Positions 1 to 5,713 of a stretch of DNA of 5,845 nt are shown in pieces (positions within the stretch are counted from its first letter, which is position 1; the number at the start of each line of letters is the position of its first letter). Source of the stretch: Legionellales bacterium UBA4722 (GTDB lineage: Bacteria; Pseudomonadota; Gammaproteobacteria; DSM-16500); the NCBI GenBank assembly GCA_002404295.1, contig DHJK01000028.1, positions 1 through 5,845 on the forward strand, in the 5' to 3' direction. Position numbers and translations under genes: made by a program. Below the pieces are notes generated by a model, which saw nothing but the letters and a program-made list of their open reading frames with translations, was not told where the DNA came from and did not search any database.

Positions 1-84
1 CTATAATATTTTATGTTATATCTTTGATTAAATAGAAAAAATCGTATTTTTGGTAAAGCTAAGTTATTGATTAATCACTCTACC

Positions 85-139
85 AAGCAGCTGAGTCTAT
101 ACATAGACGTATCATTAATATCATTAATATAGGCTGCTT
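85..139. repeat. Nested inverted repeats plus 9-bp tandem repeat
   Basis: AAGCAGC (85-91) is matched by its reverse complement GCTGCTT (133-139). Inside lies a second inverted repeat, GTCTAT-AC-ATAGAC (95-108), and a 9-bp unit TATCATTAA repeated just over twice (110-130). It sits downstream of the aminopeptidase gene on the opposite strand. No T-tract follows, so it is not a standard terminator. It could be a protein-binding site, a structured RNA end, or chance in AT-rich DNA. The rest of 1-164 shows no gene. Confidence 0.4.
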
Positions 140-164
140 ACTCACACACAGTACTTTTTTGAAG

Positions 165-1187
165 TTAAATCCGCCAAGCGCCCTTCTCAAATACAATACG
201 TTCATCCAAATACACAACTTGCGTCACCGGAAAAATATCCACATGATGCCAAGTATCCCCACGTCTAAAATTCGATTTTTTATAGACCCCATGTTTAGAA
301 CCCAACGACAAATGAATACCACACATGCGTTCATAGGTACCGATATCGCTTACAGTGCGTTCCGGTGTGAATGCGCGATTCATGCCAAAACCCAGTTCGC
401 GTAGCCAGACTTCTTTTTCATCTTCGCGAATGTTTGCAAGTACTTGATCAAACTCAGGGGTAGAGTTAATGACATCGGTGACACGTCCTTCTGTGATCAC
501 AAGTGTCATTGGCGTTTTAGGTTTATTGACTCTGAATTCGCTATCTGCAAATGCGAAAATACGAACACGTCCATTGACTGATTCTAATTTTTGGGCTTCT
601 GTGAAAACTTCACCGATGGGGAATTGTCCGCCGATATTTTTCATACCGGTGTAATCACCTATATTTAATTTTGCGGGTTCTAAGGGTGAATCAAAAACAA
701 GGCGCTCACCAAAGCTATCGACAACAGCGCTGCGTGCATTATCTATTTGTTTTTTAAGTGCATGACCTACACCTCGAAAATAGGCGGGATCATAGGCTAG
801 TGATTCAATATAATAACTACTTTCGATGCCGATCATGCGTGCAAGATGTGGGTGTTCGATGACTTTTAATGATTGCTCAAAAAGTTCAACGCGGATTCGA
901 AAGTCGTTGAGCCTGAAGCTGGTTGACTGGATTAAAATGACTAAGTCATTGGGTGCTAGTTTTTTAAAAGCGGCGAATATATCAGCGGAAGAGAGTGTGT
1001 TGAAATCCATGAACGTGGCTGTGGGGAGGGCGCGTTTATAGGCATCTGTTAACGTCGTTGCAAGAGCGCACTGCGTGTCGAATATGACTAGCGCTTTTTG
1101 CTCAGGTGTGTGCATGATGGCAAGCGTCAGGATATCGCGTATATTGTGTGTTGCAGTTGCGATGGCGGTCTCAGGATGTGTGTTCAT
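165..1187 (-). CDS. M29-family metallo-aminopeptidase (aminopeptidase T/AmpS-like)
   Basis: A 340-residue protein with no signal peptide, predicted to be cytosolic and to remove N-terminal amino acids from peptides using a two-metal centre. The M29 signatures are in order: GEVFTE with E193, RELGFGMN with E264, GIHLSLG with H292, and WHHVDIF with H315 and D317. These match the metal ligands known in AmpS-type enzymes (Glu, Glu, His, His, Asp), and spacing from the second Glu to the first His is nearly the same as there. Y302 or H299 may stand in for the catalytic tyrosine region. At 340 residues it is shorter than typical M29 enzymes (about 370-415), with the shortening spread over the N-terminal half. 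The start is supported by GAGGGT about 11 bases upstream (1199-1204 on this strand). It is a single gene, divergent from the methyltransferase. Family assignment is firm; substrate specificity is unknown. Confidence 0.8.
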   Translation of the reverse strand: MNTHPETAIATATHNIRDILTLAIMHTPEQKALVIFDTQCALATTLTDAYKRALPTATFMDFNTLSSADIFAAFKKLAPNDLVILIQSTSFRLNDFRIRVELFEQSLKVIEHPHLARMIGIESSYYIESLAYDPAYFRGVGHALKKQIDNARSAVVDSFGERLVFDSPLEPAKLNIGDYTGMKNIGGQFPIGEVFTEAQKLESVNGRVRIFAFADSEFRVNKPKTPMTLVITEGRVTDVINSTPEFDQVLANIREDEKEVWLRELGFGMNRAFTPERTVSDIGTYERMCGIHLSLGSKHGVYKKSNFRRGDTWHHVDIFPVTQVVYLDERIVFEKGAWRI

Positions 1188-1233
1188 TTTGTTTAATTAC
1201 CCTCAGGGAATGAGTTAAAAAATAATGGGTTGC

Positions 1234-1242
1234 ATGATAACA
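1234..1242 (-). promoter_or_regulatory. Candidate extended -10 for the M29 peptidase gene
   Basis: On the minus strand this reads TG-T-TATCAT, an extended -10 with five of six consensus bases in the hexamer. A weak -35 (TTGGGT, 1259-1264) lies 19 bases further upstream. The implied leader is about 40 bases and includes the GAGGGT ribosome site. Confidence 0.35.
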
Positions 1243-1269
1243 TTAAGCTCTACTGAAAACCCAAAAACC

Positions 1270-1297
1270 TTGCATCCCTCACTGAAAATACTATACT
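1270..1297 (+). promoter_or_regulatory. Candidate sigma-70 promoter for the methyltransferase gene
   Basis: TTGCAT (1270-1275) and TATACT (1292-1297) are separated by 16 bases, close to consensus in both boxes. Transcription would start near 1304, giving a leader of about 60 bases that contains the 17-bp palindrome at 1314-1330. The promoter is back to back with the candidate promoter of the divergent peptidase gene. Confidence 0.5.
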
Positions 1298-1313
1298 GAG
1301 CCATATTATTCTA

Positions 1314-1330
1314 TAAAGAGCTGCTCTTTA
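1314..1330. promoter_or_regulatory. 17-bp palindrome, possible operator
   Basis: TAAAGAGC-T-GCTCTTTA is a perfect 8-bp inverted repeat around one central base. It lies about 10 bases after the expected transcription start of the methyltransferase gene, a common position for a repressor site. The arms are too close together to form a stable RNA hairpin loop at full length, which favours a DNA-binding site. The regulator is not identifiable here. Confidence 0.4.
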
Positions 1331-1365
1331 ATTAGCTCAACTGATTGACTTAAATGGATTAAATT

Positions 1366-1905
1366 ATGTATAGCTTTTTAAAAGCATTAATTCACAACCC
1401 GCGTGAAATGGGTGCGATTTTTCCAAGCTCCTCTTTTTTGGCTAAGGAAATGGCGGCTCATGTCGTTAAAAATCGTGAAGGGGTTGTGGTTGAATTAGGC
1501 GCCGGTACAGGTGTGATTACCAAGGAATTGTTACGATCAGGCGTGCAGCCAAGTAATATTATTGTTGTGGAGTCGTCTGCTGGTTTGGTAAAAAAATTAC
1601 GTCGTCGCTTTCCAGCGATCAAGATCATTGAAGGTAATGCGGCAGAGTTGGTGGCATTGTTAGCATTTGAAAAACGTGAAGTACATACGATTATTTCTAG
1701 TTTACCGTTGCGTTCGTTACATAAGCCGATGGCGGAATCTATTTTGCAACAAATCAATCTGCGGCTTTCGGATGAAGGGCGTTATATCCAATATACATAT
1801 AGTTTTAACGAAGATCCGTTTTTCTCGTTGGCTAATTATCAGCGGATTATTTCTAAGCGTATTTGGATGAATTTGCCGCCGGCGCGGGTGGAGGTTTGGG
1901 TTTGA
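1366..1905 (+). CDS. SAM-dependent methyltransferase, phospholipid N-methyltransferase-like (PmtA/COG3963)
   Basis: A 179-residue class I methyltransferase. The N-terminus (about 1-30) has the family pattern GAIFPSSSFLAKEM, an amphipathic stretch that in PmtA-type enzymes contacts the membrane. Motif I is VVELGAGTG (41-49), E69 at the end of the second strand is placed to bind the SAM ribose, GNAAEL follows at 90-95, the motif IV-like segment is IISSLPLRSL (109-118), and the C-terminus carries NLPPARV (169-175). Together these match the Rhodobacter-type phosphatidylethanolamine N-methyltransferases, usually about 180-205 residues. The likely reaction is methylation of phosphatidylethanolamine towards phosphatidylcholine; other members are annotated loosely as rRNA adenine methyltransferase-like, so the substrate is inferred. 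The start has only a weak ribosome site (TGGATT). It stands alone, divergent from the peptidase. The 3' end becomes G-rich. Confidence 0.75.
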   Translation: MYSFLKALIHNPREMGAIFPSSSFLAKEMAAHVVKNREGVVVELGAGTGVITKELLRSGVQPSNIIVVESSAGLVKKLRRRFPAIKIIEGNAAELVALLAFEKREVHTIISSLPLRSLHKPMAESILQQINLRLSDEGRYIQYTYSFNEDPFFSLANYQRIISKRIWMNLPPARVEVWV

Positions 1906-1977
1906 GGGGTTCAGTAAATGTACCATTTTGGCCATGTCGCTGAGGTATCCCACGAATTTTTCTGTAGTAAGTAACGC

Positions 1978-2091
1978 CGTCATTGCGAGCGAAGCGAAGC
2001 AATCCAGCTCGAAAGCAAAGCTTTAGAAAGCTGATCTTAGGTGCTAAGTTTTGCTTGAAAGATGGATTGCTTCGCTTCGCTCGCAATGACG
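1978..2091. repeat. 114-bp inverted-repeat element (REP/MITE-like)
   Basis: A perfect 29-bp arm (1978-2006, beginning CGTCATTGCGAGC) is repeated as its exact reverse complement at 2063-2091. Pairing resumes inside after a few mismatches: 2013-2023 pairs with 2046-2056 with one wobble, leaving a loop of about 22 bases, so one strand can fold into a very long hairpin. The arm contains an internal GCGAAGCGAAGC repetition. There is no reading frame of transposase size, so it would be non-autonomous. Similar arms starting CGTCATTGCGAG are recalled as dispersed repeats in many bacterial genomes; copy number here cannot be seen. It may also stop transcription from the methyltransferase gene. No clear target duplication flanks it. 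The flanks 1906-1977 and 2092-2180 show no gene. Confidence 0.85.
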
Positions 2092-2180
2092 CGACGGTGA
2101 TGAGGGATTATGTTATTTGATCTAGGGTAATGGTTCTAATGCGAATTTTGGGATGATGATTAGTGTAACGAATATTGCTT

Positions 2181-2217
2181 AAAAACAGAGAAGAAGGGAG
2201 TTTAATCGCTCCCCTCT
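2181..2217 (-). terminator. Rho-independent terminator of the csp gene
   Basis: Read on the minus strand, a GGGAG/CTCCC stem (2209-2213 with 2196-2200) around an 8-base loop is extended by four or five more pairs, including G-U pairs valid only on this strand, and is followed by TGTTTTT. It begins about 50 bases past the csp stop codon. Confidence 0.75.
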
Positions 2218-2268
2218 CTCAACAAGTAAAAATGTGTGATGTAATATTATCCGACTTGCGCCGGTATA

Positions 2269-2481
2269 TTATTCAGCAACAGCAACATCTTCAGCTTGTG
2301 GCCCTTTTTGGCCTTGTGTTACTGTGAATTCAACAACTTGACCTTCTTCTAAAGAACGGTAGCCATCGCCACGAATTGCACGGAAATGAACAAATACATC
2401 TTCACCATGTTCTCTTGCAATAAAACCAAATCCTTTGCCGCTATCAAACCACTTAACTGTACCTTTTTCACGCTTTGCCAT
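2269..2481 (-). CDS. Cold-shock-domain protein (CspA family)
   Basis: A 70-residue single cold-shock domain, the usual length for bacterial CspA-family proteins. The RNA-binding motifs are intact: RNP1 is KGFGFI (16-21) and RNP2 is VFVHF (29-33), with the aromatic face W11, F12, F18, F20, F30, H32 and F33. It should bind single-stranded RNA or DNA in the cytosol and act as an RNA chaperone, either cold-induced or constitutive; the sequence alone does not say which, so no paralogue letter is given. D13 replaces the common Asn after KWF. The start is supported by AAAGGTT (2491-2497) with good spacing. The leader of about 90 bases includes a run of nine T. The gene is monocistronic, with its own terminator at 2181-2217. 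Confidence 0.93.
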   Translation of the reverse strand: MAKREKGTVKWFDSGKGFGFIAREHGEDVFVHFRAIRGDGYRSLEEGQVVEFTVTQGQKGPQAEDVAVAE

Positions 2482-2575
2482 AATCGTATAAACCTTTAAT
2501 AAGTAAAAAAAAACGCTACTTGGAGAGTCACTACATTACAATCTAATGAGGACATCACCTTGTAACGGCTCGCCT

Positions 2576-2584
2576 AGTGTATCA
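2576..2584 (-). promoter_or_regulatory. Candidate extended -10 for the csp gene
   Basis: The minus strand reads TG-A-TACACT, an extended -10 arrangement; no convincing -35 is seen 15-19 bases upstream. Transcription would start near 2569, leaving a leader of roughly 88 bases. Long untranslated leaders are typical of cspA-type genes, where they can carry a thermosensing structure; no such structure is evident here. Confidence 0.35.
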
Positions 2585-2640
2585 CAGATTATGGGCAGTG
2601 GAAGGGGGTTATTGCAAATAACGATAAAAAAGAAGCAGGT

Positions 2641-2733
2641 ATGATCGAATGCCAATATTTGTTAAGTGGATGTCTTGGTGATGCTTTAGGCTCCCTTAAA
2701 TTTCAAGGTTTGCACACCGCACCAACACGCTGA
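2641..2733 (+). pseudogene. Possible N-terminal remnant of an ADP-ribosylglycohydrolase (DraG-like)
   Basis: An ATG-initiated frame of 30 codons starts MIECQYLLSGCLGDALGSLK and ends at TGA. The segment LSGCLGDALG resembles the glycine-rich N-terminal motif (G-x-x-x-GDALG) that opens ADP-ribosylglycohydrolase-family proteins and contributes to their metal site. Those proteins are around 300 residues, so only the first tenth would remain. Later frames up to 2870 show nothing that continues the family. The ATG is preceded by AGAAGCAGG, a poor ribosome site lying too close. It could be the decayed stump of a deleted gene, or a chance resemblance from one short motif. Confidence 0.35.
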
Positions 2734-2761
2734 CTTCCTTTAACGATTCGTTGGGCTTCGA

Positions 2762-2791
2762 TTCAATACCTGCTTGCATACTTAGTATAGT
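2762..2791 (+). promoter_or_regulatory. Weak candidate promoter for the Ntn-hydrolase gene
   Basis: TATAGT (2786-2791) is a good -10; the best -35 is TTCAAT (2762-2767) at 18 bases. Transcription would begin near 2798, giving a leader of about 70 bases before the ATG at 2871. Nothing else is recognised in 2734-2870. Confidence 0.3.
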
Positions 2792-2870
2792 ACGAATTTA
2801 TGGTTTTACAAGGGGGTATATTCAGGTGATAATACTTGACTCAAAAGCATTTTCAGGAAAGGAATCTCGT

Positions 2871-3977
2871 ATGATTAAAATAGGGATACAGTTTGTCATC
2901 ACTACCCTCGCCACACTATTTATCACTAGTAATATCGCAGTCGCGTGTACCGATTTTCGCATTATCGCAAAAGACGGCACTGTGTTGATTACGCGTAGTA
3001 TGGAATACAGTGTTGATATGCAATCAAATTTAAGAAGCTCAACGCGTAATAGAGTTTTTACAATGGTGGCGCCCGATGGTAAATCAGGCTTGTCATGGAA
3101 AGCGAAATACGGTTATTTATTTTTAGATGCAATGAATGTAGATGTTGCTGTGGATGGCTTAAATGAAGCGGGTTTAAGTGTTGAAAGTTTATATTTACCT
3201 GGTTTTGCAGGTTATCAAACGGTTCCTGCAGATTTGAGTAATGAAGCGTTGCCTTATATCAATTTTGCTGATTGGGTATTAAGTAATTTTCAATCAATCG
3301 ATGAGGTGCGTGCTGCGTTAACACATGTTTATGTTTTCGCACAAAAAATACCGGGGATGGGAGATACGATTTTCCCGCTGCATTTTTCGATTTTTGATAA
3401 ATCGGGTAAAGGTATTGTTGTTGAATATATCGCAGGTAAATTATATGTTTATGATCATATCGGTGTGATGACAAATTCGCCTGGATACAGTTGGCATCTT
3501 ACTAACTTAACGAATTACTTGCATTTAGCGCCTACGAATCCACCCGCTGTGATTGTGGATGGATTGCAATTTTCATCAAACGGGCAGGGTTTCGGTATGA
3601 TCGGCTTGCCGGGTGATGTGAGTCCTCCTTCACGCTTTATTAAAACGGCGACACTGTTGCATGTTGCTATTCCCACAGACAATATTACTAGCGCGTTGAA
3701 TTTAGCGCAGCATGTGATTAATAATGTCGATATTCCTTTAGGTCTTGTGCGTGAACCTGGTAGTGGTAATGCATCGAATGAAACAACGCAGTGGGTTGTT
3801 TTTAAGGATTTAACGCATAAGATTTTTTATTATCGTACGTATGGTGATTTGACAGTGCGCGCAGTTTCCATGGATAAAGTGAATTTTATTGAAAATGCGC
3901 CCCGTTTAAAAATGCCGTTGGCAAGGCCTGTGTTGGTGCAGGATTTGACGGAGCAGTTTTCGAAGGCGGTTCAGTAG
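2871..3977 (+). CDS. Periplasmic choloylglycine hydrolase/penicillin V acylase family amidase
   Basis: A 368-residue Ntn hydrolase. Residues 1-25 form a signal peptide ending IAVA, and cleavage exposes C26, the nucleophile of the family (CTDFRII). Other active-site positions are present: R42 (ITRSMEY), N98 (DGLNEAGL), N202 (MTNSP) and R255 (PPSRF), matching Cys/Arg/Asn/Asn/Arg of bile-salt hydrolases; E45 occupies the usual Asp position. Members cleave linear amides such as conjugated bile salts or penicillin V, and some Gram-negative ones cleave acyl-homoserine lactones; the substrate here is unknown. The ATG at 2871 is chosen because AGGAAAGGA (2856-2864) precedes it and because the signal peptide starts there. 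A longer frame from TTG at 2751 would add 40 residues before the signal peptide and is unlikely. The site A-V-A-C is not a good lipobox. It is transcribed alone. Confidence 0.9.
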   Translation: MIKIGIQFVITTLATLFITSNIAVACTDFRIIAKDGTVLITRSMEYSVDMQSNLRSSTRNRVFTMVAPDGKSGLSWKAKYGYLFLDAMNVDVAVDGLNEAGLSVESLYLPGFAGYQTVPADLSNEALPYINFADWVLSNFQSIDEVRAALTHVYVFAQKIPGMGDTIFPLHFSIFDKSGKGIVVEYIAGKLYVYDHIGVMTNSPGYSWHLTNLTNYLHLAPTNPPAVIVDGLQFSSNGQGFGMIGLPGDVSPPSRFIKTATLLHVAIPTDNITSALNLAQHVINNVDIPLGLVREPGSGNASNETTQWVVFKDLTHKIFYYRTYGDLTVRAVSMDKVNFIENAPRLKMPLARPVLVQDLTEQFSKAVQ

Positions 3978-4019
3978 TGGGTAATTATATTATAGTAGCG
4001 CTTATCTAAAGTAACATTG

Positions 4020-4070
4020 CTCAGCGACCCATGATGTATCATTGAATAATTGATGCATGTGGGTCGCGAG
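4020..4070. other. Hairpin between convergent genes
   Basis: GCGACCCA (4024-4031) pairs exactly with TGGGTCGC (4060-4067). CTC/GAG extends the stem outside past a one-base bulge, and ATGTATCA pairs with TGATGCAT inside past a small asymmetric bulge. The loop is only a few bases. It lies 43 bases after the amidase stop and 36 bases past the stop of the opposing small gene. No T-tract follows on either strand, so it may protect RNA ends or be a weak bidirectional terminator. Confidence 0.5.
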
Positions 4071-4105
4071 AAAGTTTGAGATTGACTGATCCTATTTCAC
4101 TGTGT

Positions 4106-4342
4106 TTAATTTTTTGGATTATATTCAATCCTGTTAAATTCTTTGTTAACGCACATACTTTCTTTTCTAACACGTAAGCTGGCTTTTTTTAAACGTTTTG
4201 CAGCTTGTTGATTTTTCACTTTGGTATTCCTATTTTCAATAGCGCAATGAATATATTCAGGGCGTGAAAGGTGGATAACTTTAGCGCACTTGTCAAGGTC
4301 GCGTAGCTTAAAATCTGGTATGTGTACTGGACTATCTGACAT
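4106..4342 (-). CDS. Small ribbon-helix-helix-like protein, possible orphan antitoxin
   Basis: A 78-residue basic protein. Its N-terminus fits the ribbon-helix-helix (CopG/MetJ-type) plan: a short strand HIPDFKLRD (7-15), helix LDKCAKVIHL (16-25), the turn SRP, then EYIHCAIE starting the second helix. LSRPEYIHCAIE is very close to the usual turn and helix pattern of antitoxins of this fold. The C-terminal half (40-72) is a charged, probably helical tail (KKASLRVRKESM) that in an antitoxin would wrap the toxin. No toxin gene is found on either side. AGGAG seven bases before the ATG (4350-4354) is near ideal, so the gene is almost certainly expressed. It is divergent from fabV, with overlapping promoters. 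Reality of the gene is well supported; the fold is inferred from pattern only. Confidence 0.65.
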   Translation of the reverse strand: MSDSPVHIPDFKLRDLDKCAKVIHLSRPEYIHCAIENRNTKVKNQQAAKRLKKASLRVRKESMCVNKEFNRIEYNPKN

Positions 4343-4394
4343 GATCCTACTCCTATTTGTGATCTATTATGTAATTAACTAGAAAAATCATCTT

Positions 4395-4424
4395 ACTATA
4401 ATTTGTTATTCTTCCATTTGTTAA
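4395..4424 (-). promoter_or_regulatory. Promoter of the RHH-like gene
   Basis: On the minus strand TTAACA (4419-4424) and TATAGT (4395-4400) are separated by 18 bases, with five of six consensus bases in each box. Transcription would start near 4388, leaving a leader of about 45 bases with the AGGAG site. The -35 overlaps the -35 of the fabV promoter. Confidence 0.55.
4401..4423. promoter_or_regulatory. Direct repeat ATTTGTTA, possible operator
   Basis: ATTTGTTA occurs at 4401-4408 and again at 4416-4423, followed each time by a similar TTCT-containing segment. The period of 15 bases puts both copies between the -10 and -35 of the RHH-gene promoter and over the fabV -35. RHH proteins often bind short repeated sites, so autoregulation is plausible; the binding itself is inferred. 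Confidence 0.35.
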
Positions 4425-4445
4425 TTCTACAATGTATGGAATAAT
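4418..4445 (+). promoter_or_regulatory. Promoter of fabV
   Basis: TTGTTA (4418-4423) and AATAAT (4440-4445) lie 16 bases apart; the -10 matches five of six consensus bases. The start would fall near 4452, giving a leader of about 22 bases that holds TAAGGA (4462-4467), six bases before the fabV ATG. Confidence 0.5.
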
Positions 4446-4473
4446 GTGCGCCAGTCGATAATAAGGAATCATC

Positions 4474-5670
4474 ATGATTATTCAACCCAAAATACGTGGC
4501 TTTATCTGTACAACAGCGCATCCTGTAGGGTGTGCGAAAGTTGTGGATGCGCAAATTAAATATGTGAAGGCGAAGGGGCACTTTGAGGGGCCTAAGAATG
4601 TGCTGATCATTGGGGCGTCTACGGGGTATGGGTTAGCCAGCCGTATTGTGGCAACGTTTGGTTACGGGGCTAAAACAATTGGTGTGTTTTATGAAAAGGG
4701 TGCGGATGACAAACGAACTGCGAGTGCGGGTTGGTATAATACGGCTGCTTTTGAGGAGCAGGCACTAAGGGAAAATTATTATGCTAAAAGTATTAATGGC
4801 GATGCTTTTTCGCATCAAATAAAACAACAAACAGCGGATTTGATTAGACGAGATTTAGGAAAGGTTGATTTAATTGTGTATAGCTTGGCGTCGCCGCGTC
4901 GTGTGCATCCTGATACGGAGCAGGTTTTTTCGTCGGTGTTAAAACCTATTGGTAAAACTTTTGTTGGGAAAACTGTGGATCCAATGCGTGGAGAAGTAAA
5001 AGAAATTACATTGGAGCCTGCATCGTCTGATGAAATTGCGCAAACGGTTGCGGTGATGGGTGGTGAAGATTGGGAAATGTGGGTGGATTTTTTAGCGAAA
5101 GAAAATTTACTGGCAGAAGGTGTGAAAACGTTGGCTTATGATTATGTGGGGCCGGAGTTGACTTATCCTATTTATAAAGAAGGTACGATAGGTAAAGCGA
5201 AGGAACATTTATTGCAAACGGCGGCTAAATTGCAGGCTAAGCTGAATCCGTATCATGGGCAGGCGTTGGTTTCAGTGAATAAAGCGTTAGTGACGCAAGC
5301 GAGTTCTGCGATTCCGGTGGTGCCGCTTTATATTTCGTTGTTGTATAAGATTATGAAAGAGAAAGGGACGCATGAGGGGTGTATAGAGCAGATTAATCGG
5401 TTGTTTAAGAATTATGTGTATGGGGATTTGGGGGCGGTGCGGGATCAGGATGGTCGGGCACGGGTGGATGATTTGGAAATGGAGCGGGATGTGCAGCAGA
5501 AGATTATGGGGTTGTGGGGAGATGTTAATACGGAGAATTTAGGAGAGTTGACGGATATTGAAGGGTATAGGGATGAGTTTCATCGGTTGTTTGGGTTTGG
5601 GGTGAGTGGGGTTGATTATTCAGCGGAAGTGGATCCGGTTGTGAAGATTGAGTCGATTGGGGTGGGGTAG
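4474..5670 (+). CDS. fabV: FabV-type enoyl-ACP reductase (NADH)
   Basis: A 398-residue cytosolic enzyme, the usual FabV length, that reduces trans-2-enoyl-ACP to acyl-ACP in the last step of each fatty-acid elongation cycle; the family also includes trans-2-enoyl-CoA reductases. The dinucleotide-binding segment is GASTGYGLASR (47-57), with VFYEKG (71-76) following the second strand. YSLASPRR (136-143) is a typical FabV core block. The catalytic Tyr-x8-Lys motif is Y234 with K243 in PIYKEGTIGKAK. The C-terminal helical region ends in the FabV-like FHRLFGFGVSGVDY. The start has TAAGGA at good spacing. FabV proteins are known to be poorly inhibited by triclosan, so intrinsic tolerance is likely if this is the main reductase; whether FabI coexists cannot be seen. 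The 3' third is rich in G and T and poor in C. Confidence 0.96.
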   Translation: MIIQPKIRGFICTTAHPVGCAKVVDAQIKYVKAKGHFEGPKNVLIIGASTGYGLASRIVATFGYGAKTIGVFYEKGADDKRTASAGWYNTAAFEEQALRENYYAKSINGDAFSHQIKQQTADLIRRDLGKVDLIVYSLASPRRVHPDTEQVFSSVLKPIGKTFVGKTVDPMRGEVKEITLEPASSDEIAQTVAVMGGEDWEMWVDFLAKENLLAEGVKTLAYDYVGPELTYPIYKEGTIGKAKEHLLQTAAKLQAKLNPYHGQALVSVNKALVTQASSAIPVVPLYISLLYKIMKEKGTHEGCIEQINRLFKNYVYGDLGAVRDQDGRARVDDLEMERDVQQKIMGLWGDVNTENLGELTDIEGYRDEFHRLFGFGVSGVDYSAEVDPVVKIESIGVG

Positions 5671-5713
5671 GATATCGTTGTAAGTTGAAGAAGGGGCACG
5701 GGCTGCGATTGAG

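Noticed and set aside
159..1041. Plus-strand frames of 61-81 codons within the peptidase gene
   Set aside because: They are antisense shadows of the M29 gene, whose metal-binding motifs fix the coding strand.
1717..2086. Minus-strand open frames across the methyltransferase 3' end and the inverted repeat
   Set aside because: They lie antisense to a well-supported gene and inside a repeat, with low-complexity proline-rich or arginine-rich translations and no ribosome site.
1978..2091. CRISPR array
   Set aside because: There are only two copies of the arm, in inverted not direct orientation, and no spacer periodicity.
2871..2948. Lipoprotein signal at the amidase N-terminus
   Set aside because: The residues before the Cys are A-V-A, which lack the Leu-like residue at -3 of a lipobox, and the Cys is the expected catalytic nucleophile.
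3259..3474. Minus-strand frame of 71 codons inside the amidase gene
   Set aside because: It is fully antisense to conserved amidase coding sequence, has no family pattern and no ribosome site.
3978..4105. Toxin gene paired with the RHH-like protein
   Set aside because: The only minus-strand frame here is about 23 codons (around 3979-4050), lacks a ribosome site and overlaps the hairpin; it shows no toxin pattern.
4396..4581. Minus-strand frame of 61 codons over the fabV start
   Set aside because: It overlaps the fabV N-terminus and both promoters; its translation shows no protein-like pattern.
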